Positions 1-7,814 of a stretch of DNA of 30,162 nt are shown here, piece by piece. Below the pieces are notes generated by a model, which saw nothing but the letters and a program-made list of their open reading frames with translations, ran no database searches and was not told the DNA's origin. Position 1 is the stretch's first letter, and every line of letters starts with the position of its first letter. Source of the stretch: a virus; the IMG/VR virus record IMGVR_UViG_3300027741_000192, positions 1-30,162 of that record; one strand, 5' to 3'. The translations under genes were made by a program, and so were the position numbers.

Positions 1-10
1 TTTTTATTAG

Positions 11-157
11 TTGTTTTATTTTCATATACATATAATATACACTGTATTTTTACTTAAAACAAGCGAAAAATTCACTTTTTTAAAAGAAATAAGGCAACAA
101 AATCAGCAACTTAGTCAAATGTTGCAAAAATACAACAACAAAATTCATTATAAATAG
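11..157 (+). CDS. possible small ORF or 3' end of an upstream gene
   Basis: One plus-strand frame is open from 11 to a TAG at 155-157. It has no ATG before 119, so it would need the TTG at 11. The C-terminal half (about residues 22-48) is Gln/Asn/Lys-rich and looks like a short coiled coil ending in KYNNKIHYK. The N-terminal half is hydrophobic and of poor coding quality. The stop codon overlaps the late promoter box at 149-156, which fits a gene ending just before a new transcription unit. It could also be chance in AT-rich DNA. I do not recognise the protein. Confidence 0.22.
   Translation: MFYFHIHIIYTVFLLKTSEKFTFLKEIRQQNQQLSQMLQKYNNKIHYK
149..156 (+). promoter_or_regulatory. T4-type late promoter box TATAAATA
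   Basis: Exact match to the T4 late promoter -10 element. Eight bases separate it from the ATG at 165. With T4 spacing the transcript would start near 162, leaving a leader of about 3 nt. Confidence 0.7.
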
Positions 158-164
158 TAAATAT

Positions 165-296
165 ATGATTGATTTTGAAAAAATTGATGATTTATCATTT
201 ATGATTGATGATACTGATTCGAAAAAACTAAAAAAAACAAAAAAATATGGCAAAAAAAGTATCAAACAGCGCAAGCGCATTAAAAAACGCAGCTAA
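165..296 (+). CDS. small acidic-then-basic protein, unknown function
   Basis: A 43-residue frame with two halves. Residues 1-19 are acidic (MIDFEKIDDLSFMIDDTDS). Residues 20-43 are almost entirely Lys/Arg (KKLKKTKKYGKKS, then KQRKRIKKRS). The ATG at 165 follows a late promoter box by 8 nt and has no Shine-Dalgarno sequence. An in-frame ATG at 201 is an alternative start. The last 50 nt overlap the next gene in another frame. The basic tail suggests nucleic acid or acidic-partner binding, but that is inference from composition only. I recognise no family. Confidence 0.5.
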   Translation: MIDFEKIDDLSFMIDDTDSKKLKKTKKYGKKSIKQRKRIKKRS

Positions 297-396
297 ACCA
301 AAAAGAACTAGCATTGGTCGTGGGTTTCACAGTAAATCTATGATGAATAAACATAAAAGAAGAAGTTTTAAGGCTTATAGAGGCCAAGGAAGATAA
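247..396 (+). CDS. small basic protein of marine T4-like phages, unknown function
   Basis: A 49-residue, Lys/Arg-rich frame starting MAKKVSNSASALKNAAKPKR. The C-terminus, NKHKRRSFKAYRGQGR (residues 34-49), resembles a short conserved hypothetical that I recall from cyanophage and pelagiphage genomes (an NKHKRR...KYRGQGR ending). It overlaps the end of the preceding frame by 50 nt and ends 6 nt before the PAAR gene, so it is probably co-transcribed with it. No clear Shine-Dalgarno sequence precedes its ATG. Function is unknown. Its charge would suit a nucleic-acid-binding or structural glue role, which is inference. Confidence 0.7.
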   Translation: MAKKVSNSASALKNAAKPKRTSIGRGFHSKSMMNKHKRRSFKAYRGQGR

Positions 397-402
397 AAAC
401 TA

Positions 403-693
403 ATGCCAGGAATTTGTAGGGTGGAATTAGACCGACATATTGGTCATGCCAAGGCAAAAGTTCCTTATCACCAAACTCCTTATAAGACTGGTTCTGAAAA
501 TGTTTATGTAAATGGTAAACAAGCAGTTAGAATTGGTGATATTTGCGCTTGTAAAGATCCAGCACTTGAAGGAAGTGAAACTGTTTTTATAAATGGAATA
601 GGTGTTCATAGAAAAAATGATGCAACTGCTGGCCATGAAGGATGGGTGCCAAATAAAGCGGCTACTGGTTCAGAAAATGTATTTGCAGGTTAA
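403..693 (+). CDS. gp5.4: PAAR-domain spike-tip protein (gp5.4-like)
   Basis: A 96-residue PAAR-repeat protein. This family folds into a small cone that caps the central tail spike (gp5 in T4) and helps pierce the outer membrane. It starts MPGICRVELDRHIGHA and has two repeat-like halves: TGSENVYVNGKQAVRIGD (residues 29-46) and GSETVFINGIGVHRKND (57-73), with a third GSENVF at 89-94. PAAR proteins bind one zinc ion through His and Cys. Candidates here are His12, His15, His23, Cys48, Cys50 and His78. Length is typical. It lies 6 nt after the small basic gene and 1 nt before the next ATG, at the head of a baseplate and fibre block, which fits its role. Confidence 0.9.
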   Translation: MPGICRVELDRHIGHAKAKVPYHQTPYKTGSENVYVNGKQAVRIGDICACKDPALEGSETVFINGIGVHRKNDATAGHEGWVPNKAATGSENVFAG

Positions 694-694
694 T

Positions 695-937
695 ATGGCA
701 CAATTAGATTTATCGGGATTTACATTTACAACTCAACCTACAAAAAAAGAAACTGAACCATTTGAATATGCTGCTTTTGGCTACTTAGATCAAAACCCAG
801 CAATAGTTGGTAATACATTTCAAAGTTATATTGGTATTTACTATGATGATGCAGGCGATAAAACTGACGATAACTCTCAATATGACTATTTGTACATGTT
901 ATTAAATTATGTACAAAGTGGATATGTTAATGTTTAA
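695..937 (+). CDS. small protein of the tail cluster, unknown function
   Basis: An 80-residue protein. I chose the ATG at 695, just after the PAAR stop codon, over an upstream ATG at 602 that lies inside the PAAR gene in another frame. The sequence is rich in aromatic residues and Asp (EYAAFGYLDQNPAIVG, then YIGIYYDDAGDKTDDN) and ends YLYMLLNYVQSGYVNV. There is no signal peptide or clear membrane segment. Tight spacing after the spike tip and before the first fibre suggests a tail-associated protein or fibre accessory. I do not recognise a family. Confidence 0.65.
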   Translation: MAQLDLSGFTFTTQPTKKETEPFEYAAFGYLDQNPAIVGNTFQSYIGIYYDDAGDKTDDNSQYDYLYMLLNYVQSGYVNV

Positions 938-963
938 ATTGTATAATAAAGAATAAATAAAGC

Positions 964-3840
964 ATGACTATAACCTATCGAAATACCAAAGGAGCTGCTC
1001 TTACTTACAATGAGATGGACGAGAATTTTCGTGATCTAAGACAAGACACGACAATTGATAGAGTATTAGAGAATGGTAATACAACTACAAAAAGTTTAAA
1101 TTTAGGTTCTTTAAATGCAACTGCTATTACACTTAATGGACAACCTTTAGCAGGATTGGGTTATACAGGTTCAAAAGGAGATGTTGGTTATACAGGAAGT
1201 TTAGGTTACACAGGATCATTAGGTTATACAGGATCAGCTTCAACAGTTGTTGGTTACACAGGATCAAAAGGCGATCAAGGTCCTGCAGGAGGTTATACTG
1301 GATCACAAGGTGAAATTGGTTATACAGGTTCAGCATCTACTGTAGTTGGTTATACAGGAAGTTTAGGTTACACAGGATCACAAGGTGTAATCGGTTATAC
1401 AGGTTCTAAAGGCGATCAAGGCAACCAAGGTATACAAGGTTTTACAGGGTCAAAAGGCGATTTAGGTTATTCAGGTTCACAAGGCGTTACAGGTTATACA
1501 GGATCATTAGGAAATACAGGAACACAAGGCATACAAGGTAATATAGGATTTACAGGCTCTCAAGGTGATTTAGGTTACACAGGTAGTCAAGGTTATACAG
1601 GATCACAAGGCATAACAGGTTTCACAGGATCAAAAGGCGATCAAGGAAATATTGGTTATACAGGATCACAAGGTGTTATAGGATTTACAGGATCTTTAGG
1701 TTACACAGGTTCACAAGGCATACAAGGTTACACAGGTTCACAAGGCATACAAGGTTACACAGGTTCAAAAGGAGATATAGGATATACAGGATCGCAAGGT
1801 GTTGGTTATACTGGTTCACAAGGCAATATAGGATTTACAGGTTCACAAGGAATACAAGGCGAAAAAGGAGATATAGGATATACAGGATCAATAGGTGCTT
1901 CCGGAGACAAATATAATACAACATCACAAACTAGTTTAAATTTATCAACTTATTCTCTTAATGATACTATATCTTTAACTACCGTAACATTAAATTTAAG
2001 TTATTCTCCAAATCAAACTATTTTAATTACACAAACATCAACTCCTTCAAATAATATACATGCTAAAATTTTAACATACAATACTGGTACAGGACAATTA
2101 ACAGCAAATGTTACAAATATTACAGAAGCTCAAAATAATATTTCAAATTCTTGGACAATTAATTTAGATGGTGCTGTTGGCACTATAGGTTATACAGGAT
2201 CTAAAGGCGATCAAGGATACACAGGAAGTTTAGGTTACACAGGCTCAAAAGGAGATACTGGTTATATTGGTTCACAAGGAATTCAAGGAGACTTTGGTTA
2301 CTCCGGCTCTTTGGGTTATACAGGTTCTCGAGGTATTCAAGGTATACAAGGAAATATTGGTTATACAGGTTCACAAGGCGTAATTGGTTATACAGGATCA
2401 CAAGGTGTTATAGGATTTACAGGATCTTTAGGTTACACAGGTTCGCAAGGTTATTCAGGAAGTTTAGGTTACACAGGTTCACAAGGAGTCGGTTATACAG
2501 GTTCTTTAGGTTACACAGGTTCACAAGGAGTTGGTTATACAGGTTCTAAAGGTCCTGCAGGAGGTTATACAGGTTCGAAAGGAGATTCGGGAGACACATT
2601 CATTACTTTTTCTAATAATGAATTTACATTGGGAAGTTCAGGTTCTCAAACAATTATTATAGGTACTGGTTTAAGTTATACAACAGGACAAAATATAGTT
2701 ATTTCTTATGATCAAAATAATATTCAATATGGTGTAGTATCTTCATACAATTCAGATTATGGATTTTTTGTATTTGAAAAAATAGGATTTATAGGTTCAG
2801 GAACTTATGATAACTGGACAATTAACATAACAGGTCCTGTTGGCAATATTGGTTTTACAGGTTCACAAGGATATACAGGTTCTGCTGGAATTGGATATAC
2901 AGGTTCTGCATCATCAGTAATTGGTTATTCGGGAAGTTTAGGTTATACAGGTTCAAAAGGTTATACTGGTTCACAAGGTATTATTGGTTACACAGGATCA
3001 AAAGGTGATACAGGATCAACAGGTGCTGTGGGAAGTTTAGGTTATACAGGATCAATTGGTTATACAGGATCACAAGGTATTAACGGTTACACAGGATCGC
3101 AAGGAGATCAAGGACCTAGAGGAGGAACAGGATATACAGGAAGTTTAGGTTATACAGGTTCAAAAGGAGATACAGGTTTACAAGGTATTGGTTATACAGG
3201 TTCACAAGGTGCAACAGGTACTCAAGGAAGTATTGGTTATACAGGATCAATAGGTTATACAGGATCAACAGGCTATACAGGTTCTGCTTCAACAGTAATT
3301 GGTTATACAGGAAGTTTAGGTTATACAGGATCGCAAGGTGCTGGTTATACAGGTTCGAGAGGTGATACAGGATTTGTAGGTTCACAAGGTCCTGCTGGAG
3401 GTTATACAGGTTCAAAAGGCGATACAGGTTATACAGGTTCTGCCGGCATAGCAAGTGGATTACAATCAAGAACAACAGCAAGTGTTACTACAAGCAGTTT
3501 AGCAAATAATGCTGTAACTACTGTTGACATAACAGGTTCTAAATCTTATATGTTATTAAAAGTAACAACTGATGTTGCTTCATGGATTAGAATTTATACT
3601 GATGCTTCATCAAGAACGGCCGATGCTAGTAGAAGTCAATATACAGATCCAACACCTGGTTCTGGAGTAATTGCAGAGGTTATAACTTCAGGAAGTCAAA
3701 CAGTAATATTTACTCCTGCTGCTTTAGGTTATAATAATGAAAATCCTGTAACAACAACTATACCTATTAGAGTAACAAATTTAAGTGGTGGTACAACTAC
3801 AGTTACTGTAACATTGACATACATACAACTAGAGGCTTAA
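964..3840 (+). CDS. collagen-like tail fibre protein 1
   Basis: A 958-residue collagen-like fibre, probably an adsorption or whisker-like structure. Residues 1-65 form an N-terminal head (MTITYRNTKGAALTYNEMDE) of a type common in marine phage structural proteins, likely the virion attachment end. Three G-X-Y triplet blocks follow (about 66-315, 408-542 and 627-828), built from GYT-GSQ, GYT-GSK and GDQ triplets with almost no proline. Two globular modules interrupt them (about 316-407 and 543-626); each has a counterpart in the fibre at 25229-28885. Residues 830-958 are a beta-rich C-terminal domain (KSYMLLKVTTDVASWIRIYT, ending TVTLTYIQLEA) that I recall from cyanophage structural proteins. 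The S53 peptidase gene begins 1 nt downstream. Confidence 0.87.
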   Translation: MTITYRNTKGAALTYNEMDENFRDLRQDTTIDRVLENGNTTTKSLNLGSLNATAITLNGQPLAGLGYTGSKGDVGYTGSLGYTGSLGYTGSASTVVGYTGSKGDQGPAGGYTGSQGEIGYTGSASTVVGYTGSLGYTGSQGVIGYTGSKGDQGNQGIQGFTGSKGDLGYSGSQGVTGYTGSLGNTGTQGIQGNIGFTGSQGDLGYTGSQGYTGSQGITGFTGSKGDQGNIGYTGSQGVIGFTGSLGYTGSQGIQGYTGSQGIQGYTGSKGDIGYTGSQGVGYTGSQGNIGFTGSQGIQGEKGDIGYTGSIGASGDKYNTTSQTSLNLSTYSLNDTISLTTVTLNLSYSPNQTILITQTSTPSNNIHAKILTYNTGTGQLTANVTNITEAQNNISNSWTINLDGAVGTIGYTGSKGDQGYTGSLGYTGSKGDTGYIGSQGIQGDFGYSGSLGYTGSRGIQGIQGNIGYTGSQGVIGYTGSQGVIGFTGSLGYTGSQGYSGSLGYTGSQGVGYTGSLGYTGSQGVGYTGSKGPAGGYTGSKGDSGDTFITFSNNEFTLGSSGSQTIIIGTGLSYTTGQNIVISYDQNNIQYGVVSSYNSDYGFFVFEKIGFIGSGTYDNWTINITGPVGNIGFTGSQGYTGSAGIGYTGSASSVIGYSGSLGYTGSKGYTGSQGIIGYTGSKGDTGSTGAVGSLGYTGSIGYTGSQGINGYTGSQGDQGPRGGTGYTGSLGYTGSKGDTGLQGIGYTGSQGATGTQGSIGYTGSIGYTGSTGYTGSASTVIGYTGSLGYTGSQGAGYTGSRGDTGFVGSQGPAGGYTGSKGDTGYTGSAGIASGLQSRTTASVTTSSLANNAVTTVDITGSKSYMLLKVTTDVASWIRIYTDASSRTADASRSQYTDPTPGSGVIAEVITSGSQTVIFTPAALGYNNENPVTTTIPIRVTNLSGGTTTVTVTLTYIQLEA
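1159..3444 (+). repeat. collagen-type GYTGS triplet-coding repeat arrays (fibre 1)
   Basis: Degenerate 15-18 nt units of the form GGTTAYACAGGWTCW fill about 1159-1905, 2182-2585 and 2845-3444, separated by two non-repetitive modules. Synonymous codons vary between units, so the protein repeat is cleaner than the DNA repeat. Confidence 0.9.
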
Positions 3841-3841
3841 G

Positions 3842-5488
3842 ATGCCCACAACAACAAACGCTGATATTAATCAAACAATATTAGTTACTTTATATCTTAA
3901 AAGAGATTTGCATGAAAACGGCCAATCTTTATTAGAATACGTTAAAGGTATTCAGTCAAAAGAAAATTCTATTTTAACACATGAAGAATTTACATATCAG
4001 TTTGGTACAATAGAAGAAGAAATGAAATTAGTAAAAGATTATGTTACATCAAAAGGTTTAACTATAGAAGATGATTGTAGATTAAAATCAACTGTTAAAG
4101 TATCAGGAACAATAGGAACATTTAATAATATTTTTTCAATAACATTACAAACAATTGTTGATGAAGATAGAACTTATATAACACATGATGGTGATATTAC
4201 TATACCCACTGAAATATCTTCTGTAGTAGAAAATGTTTTAGGTTTAGATAATAAAATAGTAGTTGCAAGACCATCAGCAGTAAAATTTGTTGAAGAAGAA
4301 TATGTACCACCTGAAAATGTTCCTCCAGGGGTTTATATTGGTGCTGTTACTCCTGTTGAAGTTGCAAATGCTTATAATTTACCCGCTGGTGATGGTTATG
4401 GTGGTTGTATTGGAATTTATGAATTAACTTATTCAGGTTATCAAACAGGTTGGAATCAAACTGATGTTAATAATTCTTTCAGTAGAATAGGAATTATTCC
4501 ACCTACTATTGTAACGATTAATACTGACGGCGTAACAACATTAACTACAAGTGATGCTGAAAGTATGTTGGACATTTATTGTGCTGGTGCGGTTGCGCCT
4601 AGAGCAAAGATTGCTTATTATAATGCTCCTAATTCTTTTCAAGGAGTTATAGATAATTTTTTAACAGTAGCAGCAGATACTACAAATAGTCCTAGTGTTA
4701 TTAGTTGCAGTTGGGCTTTTGGAGATTATTTGCCAGGATCTTGGTTTGGTTCAGCTATGGCCGCTTGTTCTGCTTTAGGTATTACTGTATTAGTAGCATC
4801 AGGAGATGCAGGTGCTCAAAATTTTAATATGTATTCTCCTTACGGAATAACTACAGATCCTAGTGCTTGTATTTGTGGAGGAACAACTATCTATCTTAGT
4901 AATGATAAACAATCTTATTCGCAAGAAATAGGTTGGAGTGGTTCAGGTGGAGGAATTAGTAATGTTAATACTTTACCTGATTATCAAATAGGTTGTAAAT
5001 ACACAACTAAAACTTTAGGAGGAATAACAGGAACTCCAACACAATTACCTAAGAGAGGTGTTCCTGACATAAGTGCTCCTTCAGATCCAGGTACAGGTTT
5101 TCAATTTTATGTAAATGGTTTTCTTTCTCAATATGGAGGAACAAGTGCAGCTGCACCATGGCTAGCAGGAATGATAGTAAGATTTAATGTACTTATAGGT
5201 AAAAGAATGGGTCATGTAAATGAATTTTTTTATGCCAATCCTTCAACATATAGAGACACTGCTTTAGGAGATAACGTTAGAGGATATGCAAATGGTTATA
5301 CTACTACAGCAGATAGTTGGGATGCCGTTACCGGCTTAGGAAGTCCTTACGGACCAGGAATTTACACACTATTAAAGAAAGAAATGAAAGTTACATATCC
5401 TAAAGTAAATTATGGTTATAGATCCTCAAATAAACAAAGATATCCAAGATATACTACTGGTGTATCAGGCAGAACTAATAATTCATAA
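3842..5488 (+). CDS. S53 family serine-carboxyl peptidase (sedolisin/kumamolisin type) with propeptide
   Basis: A 548-residue endopeptidase of the sedolisin family. Residues about 1-150 match the pro-kumamolisin activation domain (LTHEEFTYQFG at 45-55, VKVSGTIGTFNNIF at 85-98). The catalytic domain follows from about 160 (GVYIGAVTPVEVANAYNLP). All active-site elements are present: Glu240 and Asp244 in DAESMLDIYCAGAVAP (the E-x3-D spacing of kumamolisin), oxyanion Asp322 in VASGDAGA, and Ser435 in YGGTSAAAPW. A C-terminal calcium site is likely around Asp472 and Asp494 (WDAVTGLGSP). Residues 515-548 are a basic Tyr/Arg-rich tail. No signal peptide is seen. AGAGG at 3831-3835 is a ribosome binding site. 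Family members self-cleave their propeptide and are usually acid-active; kumamolisin-As degrades collagen. The position after a collagen-like fibre suggests fibre processing or a virion-borne enzyme, which is inference. Confidence 0.93.
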   Translation: MPTTTNADINQTILVTLYLKRDLHENGQSLLEYVKGIQSKENSILTHEEFTYQFGTIEEEMKLVKDYVTSKGLTIEDDCRLKSTVKVSGTIGTFNNIFSITLQTIVDEDRTYITHDGDITIPTEISSVVENVLGLDNKIVVARPSAVKFVEEEYVPPENVPPGVYIGAVTPVEVANAYNLPAGDGYGGCIGIYELTYSGYQTGWNQTDVNNSFSRIGIIPPTIVTINTDGVTTLTTSDAESMLDIYCAGAVAPRAKIAYYNAPNSFQGVIDNFLTVAADTTNSPSVISCSWAFGDYLPGSWFGSAMAACSALGITVLVASGDAGAQNFNMYSPYGITTDPSACICGGTTIYLSNDKQSYSQEIGWSGSGGGISNVNTLPDYQIGCKYTTKTLGGITGTPTQLPKRGVPDISAPSDPGTGFQFYVNGFLSQYGGTSAAAPWLAGMIVRFNVLIGKRMGHVNEFFYANPSTYRDTALGDNVRGYANGYTTTADSWDAVTGLGSPYGPGIYTLLKKEMKVTYPKVNYGYRSSNKQRYPRYTTGVSGRTNNS

Positions 5489-5505
5489 TAACTATAGGAA
5501 TATTG

Positions 5506-5513
5506 TATAAATA
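5506..5513 (+). promoter_or_regulatory. T4-type late promoter box TATAAATA before gp25
   Basis: Exact late-promoter box in the 34-nt gap between the peptidase and gp25. It is 9 nt from the gp25 ATG, so a start near 5519 would leave a leader of about 4 nt with no room for a Shine-Dalgarno sequence. Confidence 0.75.
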
Positions 5514-5522
5514 TTACCACTT

Positions 5523-5948
5523 ATGCCAAATTACGATGCCTCTAGTACTAATAATAGCAAACGAGCTAATGTAAATTATAAAGATTTAGATTTAGATTTT
5601 GGTCGTAATGTGGTAACTAATGATGTTAATAAGTTGACAAATGTAGAAGCTGTTAAAAGAAGTGTTAGAAATTTAATTAACACCTCTCACTTTGAAAGAC
5701 CTTTTCATCCTGAAATAGGTTCTGATGTTAGAGCGTTGTTATTTGAAAACATGACACCTTTAACTGCTTTAAATTTGCAAAGAAAAGTTCAAGAAGTGTT
5801 GGTTAATTTTGAACCAAGAATAAGACTTGTGCAAATTTATGCAACACCTGATTATGATGGTAATTCATATCAGTTAACAGTTTATTTTTATGTTATTGGT
5901 ACAACTGAATTAGTAACTGTACAAACGTTTTTAGAAAGACTAAGATAA
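5523..5948 (+). CDS. gp25: baseplate wedge protein gp25
   Basis: A 141-residue homologue of T4 gp25 (132 aa), the small baseplate wedge protein with the GpW/gp25 lysozyme-like fold. It joins gp6 and gp53 near the inner baseplate and forms a sheath initiation point. The signature FERPFHPEIGSDVRALLFE occupies residues 57-75, after VKRSVRNLINT. The C-terminal part has the expected alternating beta pattern ending TVQTFLERLR. The next in-frame Met is around residue 77, inside the conserved core, so the first ATG is the only sensible start despite lacking a ribosome binding site. It opens the baseplate operon and ends 1 nt before gp6, the usual gp25-gp6 pairing. Confidence 0.95.
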   Translation: MPNYDASSTNNSKRANVNYKDLDLDFGRNVVTNDVNKLTNVEAVKRSVRNLINTSHFERPFHPEIGSDVRALLFENMTPLTALNLQRKVQEVLVNFEPRIRLVQIYATPDYDGNSYQLTVYFYVIGTTELVTVQTFLERLR

Positions 5949-5949
5949 T

Positions 5950-7812
5950 ATGGCAAGTAATAAATTAGAAGTATCAGATTTTGATTTTGATAATATAAAA
6001 CTTAATCTTAAAAAGTTTTTACAGAGTCAAGCAGAATTTTCAGATTATAACTTTGAGGGTTCGGGTTTTGCAGTTCTTTTAGATGTCTTAGCTTATAATA
6101 CACACTATCTTGGTTTCAATGCTAATATGTTAGCAAATGAAATGTATTTGGACAGTGCTGATATCAGAAAAAATATTGTTTCAATAGCAAAGATGTTAGG
6201 ATATACTCCAGCATCAGTAACAGCACCAGTAGCAAACATCAGTGTTCAAGTAAATAACGCATCAGGTGCAACTTTAACTATGCCAAAAGGCACATCATTT
6301 ACAACTTCTGTAAATGGAACAACTTATCAATACATTACAAATGAAGATTATACAATTTCTCCTTCAAGCGGCCTTTACAAATTTGAAGATGTAAATGTTT
6401 ATGAAGGAACTTTAGTAACTTACAGATACACGGTCGATTCAACAGATCCAGATCAAAAATTTATAATTCCTAGTAACACTGCTGATATGTCAACTTTAAC
6501 AGTAACAGTTCAGAATAGTGCAACTGATCTTACTCAAACAATTTTTAATAGATTAGACATTGCAGTTCAAACAACAAATTTTGGAACACAATCTGTATAT
6601 CTAACACAAGAAGTAGAAGATGGTAAATTTGAAGTATATTTTGGTGATAACGTAATTGGTAAAAAATTAGACGATGGTAATATTATTATACTTCAATACA
6701 TTGTAACAAATAGAGATCAATCAAATGGTGCTTCTTCTTTTTCTTTATCAAATACAATTAATGGTTATTCAGACGTTTTAATAACTACAAATTCAGTATC
6801 ACAAGGCGGAGGTGCGGCCGAATCTAAAGAATCAATAAGATATAATGCACCATTATTTTATGCTGCTCAAAATCGTGCTGTTACTACAACTGATTATGAA
6901 GCATTAGTTAGAGACATATATCCAAATGCTTTATCAGTAAGTGCTTGGGGTGGAGAGAATGATGAAAATCCTACTTACGGTGTAGTTAAGATAGCAATTA
7001 AAGCTGCATCAGGTTCAACACTAACAAATTATACAAAACAATCTATTGTTTCTCAATTAAAACAATATAACATTGCTTCTGTAAGACCGGAAGTGGTAGA
7101 TGCTGAAAGCACTTACATATTATTAACAAGCAATGTTAAATATGATTCAAGATTAACTTCTTATACAGCAGATACTTTAAAAACAAATGTTATCACAAAT
7201 TTGACAAATTATAACAATTCGACTTTACAAAGATTTGATGGTATTTTTAGATATTCTAAAGTTGTAGGTATAATAGATAACACAGATACAAGTATAGTAT
7301 CTAATATAACTACAATTAAAATTAAAAAGACAATCACACCAGTATTAAATTCGCCTCAAAAATATAATATCTATTTTAGAAATGCTTTATACAATCCTGT
7401 TACAGGATATAATGCTTCAAATGGAGGTATTTTACAATCATCTGGATTTAAAATAAATGGTGATACTACAAATATTTACTACTTAGATGATGATGGTGCA
7501 GGAAATGTTAGAAGATATACATTATCAGGTTCTACTAGATTATATACAGCTGCATCTCAAGGAACAATAAATTATAAAACAGGCCAAATAACATTAAATG
7601 CTTTAAATATTACTTCTATTGAAAATATTAGAGGTAACACTTCTAGTTTTATAGAAATAACAGTAGTACCTGAATCAAATGATATAGTTCCTGTTAGAGA
7701 TCAAATATTAGAAATAGATTTAACAAATTCTTTTATTACTGTAGAAGTAGATACTTTTGCTGTTGGTTCTTCTGATGCTGGTATTAATTATCAAACAGTT
7801 TCTAGTAGATAA
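5950..7812 (+). CDS. gp6: baseplate wedge protein gp6 (baseplate J-like)
   Basis: A 620-residue homologue of T4 gp6 (660 aa). Gp6 dimers form the inner ring that holds the six wedges around the hub. The N-terminal gp6 signature lies at residues 35-70 (NFEGSGFAVLLDVLAYNTHY, then LANEMYLDSADIRKN). A baseplate J-like segment follows around residue 300 (YAAQNRAVTTTDYEALVRDI). The beta-rich C-terminal third carries repeated ITS/INY elements. It starts 1 nt after gp25 and ends 2 nt before the next gene, so translation is probably coupled. Identification rests on sequence signature plus gp25-gp6 order. Confidence 0.94.
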   Translation: MASNKLEVSDFDFDNIKLNLKKFLQSQAEFSDYNFEGSGFAVLLDVLAYNTHYLGFNANMLANEMYLDSADIRKNIVSIAKMLGYTPASVTAPVANISVQVNNASGATLTMPKGTSFTTSVNGTTYQYITNEDYTISPSSGLYKFEDVNVYEGTLVTYRYTVDSTDPDQKFIIPSNTADMSTLTVTVQNSATDLTQTIFNRLDIAVQTTNFGTQSVYLTQEVEDGKFEVYFGDNVIGKKLDDGNIIILQYIVTNRDQSNGASSFSLSNTINGYSDVLITTNSVSQGGGAAESKESIRYNAPLFYAAQNRAVTTTDYEALVRDIYPNALSVSAWGGENDENPTYGVVKIAIKAASGSTLTNYTKQSIVSQLKQYNIASVRPEVVDAESTYILLTSNVKYDSRLTSYTADTLKTNVITNLTNYNNSTLQRFDGIFRYSKVVGIIDNTDTSIVSNITTIKIKKTITPVLNSPQKYNIYFRNALYNPVTGYNASNGGILQSSGFKINGDTTNIYYLDDDGAGNVRRYTLSGSTRLYTAASQGTINYKTGQITLNALNITSIENIRGNTSSFIEITVVPESNDIVPVRDQILEIDLTNSFITVEVDTFAVGSSDAGINYQTVSSR

Positions 7813-7814
7813 AA

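Noticed and set aside
80-280. Minus-strand hydrophobic 66-residue frame
   Set aside because: It is Phe/Leu-rich only because it is antisense to A-rich DNA. It runs over a late promoter and two better plus-strand small genes.
427-636. Minus-strand frame opposite the PAAR gene
   Set aside because: The plus strand encodes a recognisable PAAR protein. The antisense frame has no family features.
941-948. TGTATAATAA before fibre 1 as a late promoter
   Set aside because: It does not match TATAAATA, and AT-rich DNA gives such strings freely. Fibre 1 may be read from the promoter at 149-156.
3116-3481. Minus-strand Leu/Asn/Tyr-rich frames opposite the collagen repeats (also at 1133-1336, 2201-2401, 24129-24335, 28275-28655)
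   Set aside because: They are antisense readings of the GYTGS repeat, giving periodic LYNQ/LCNL strings with no independent start signals.
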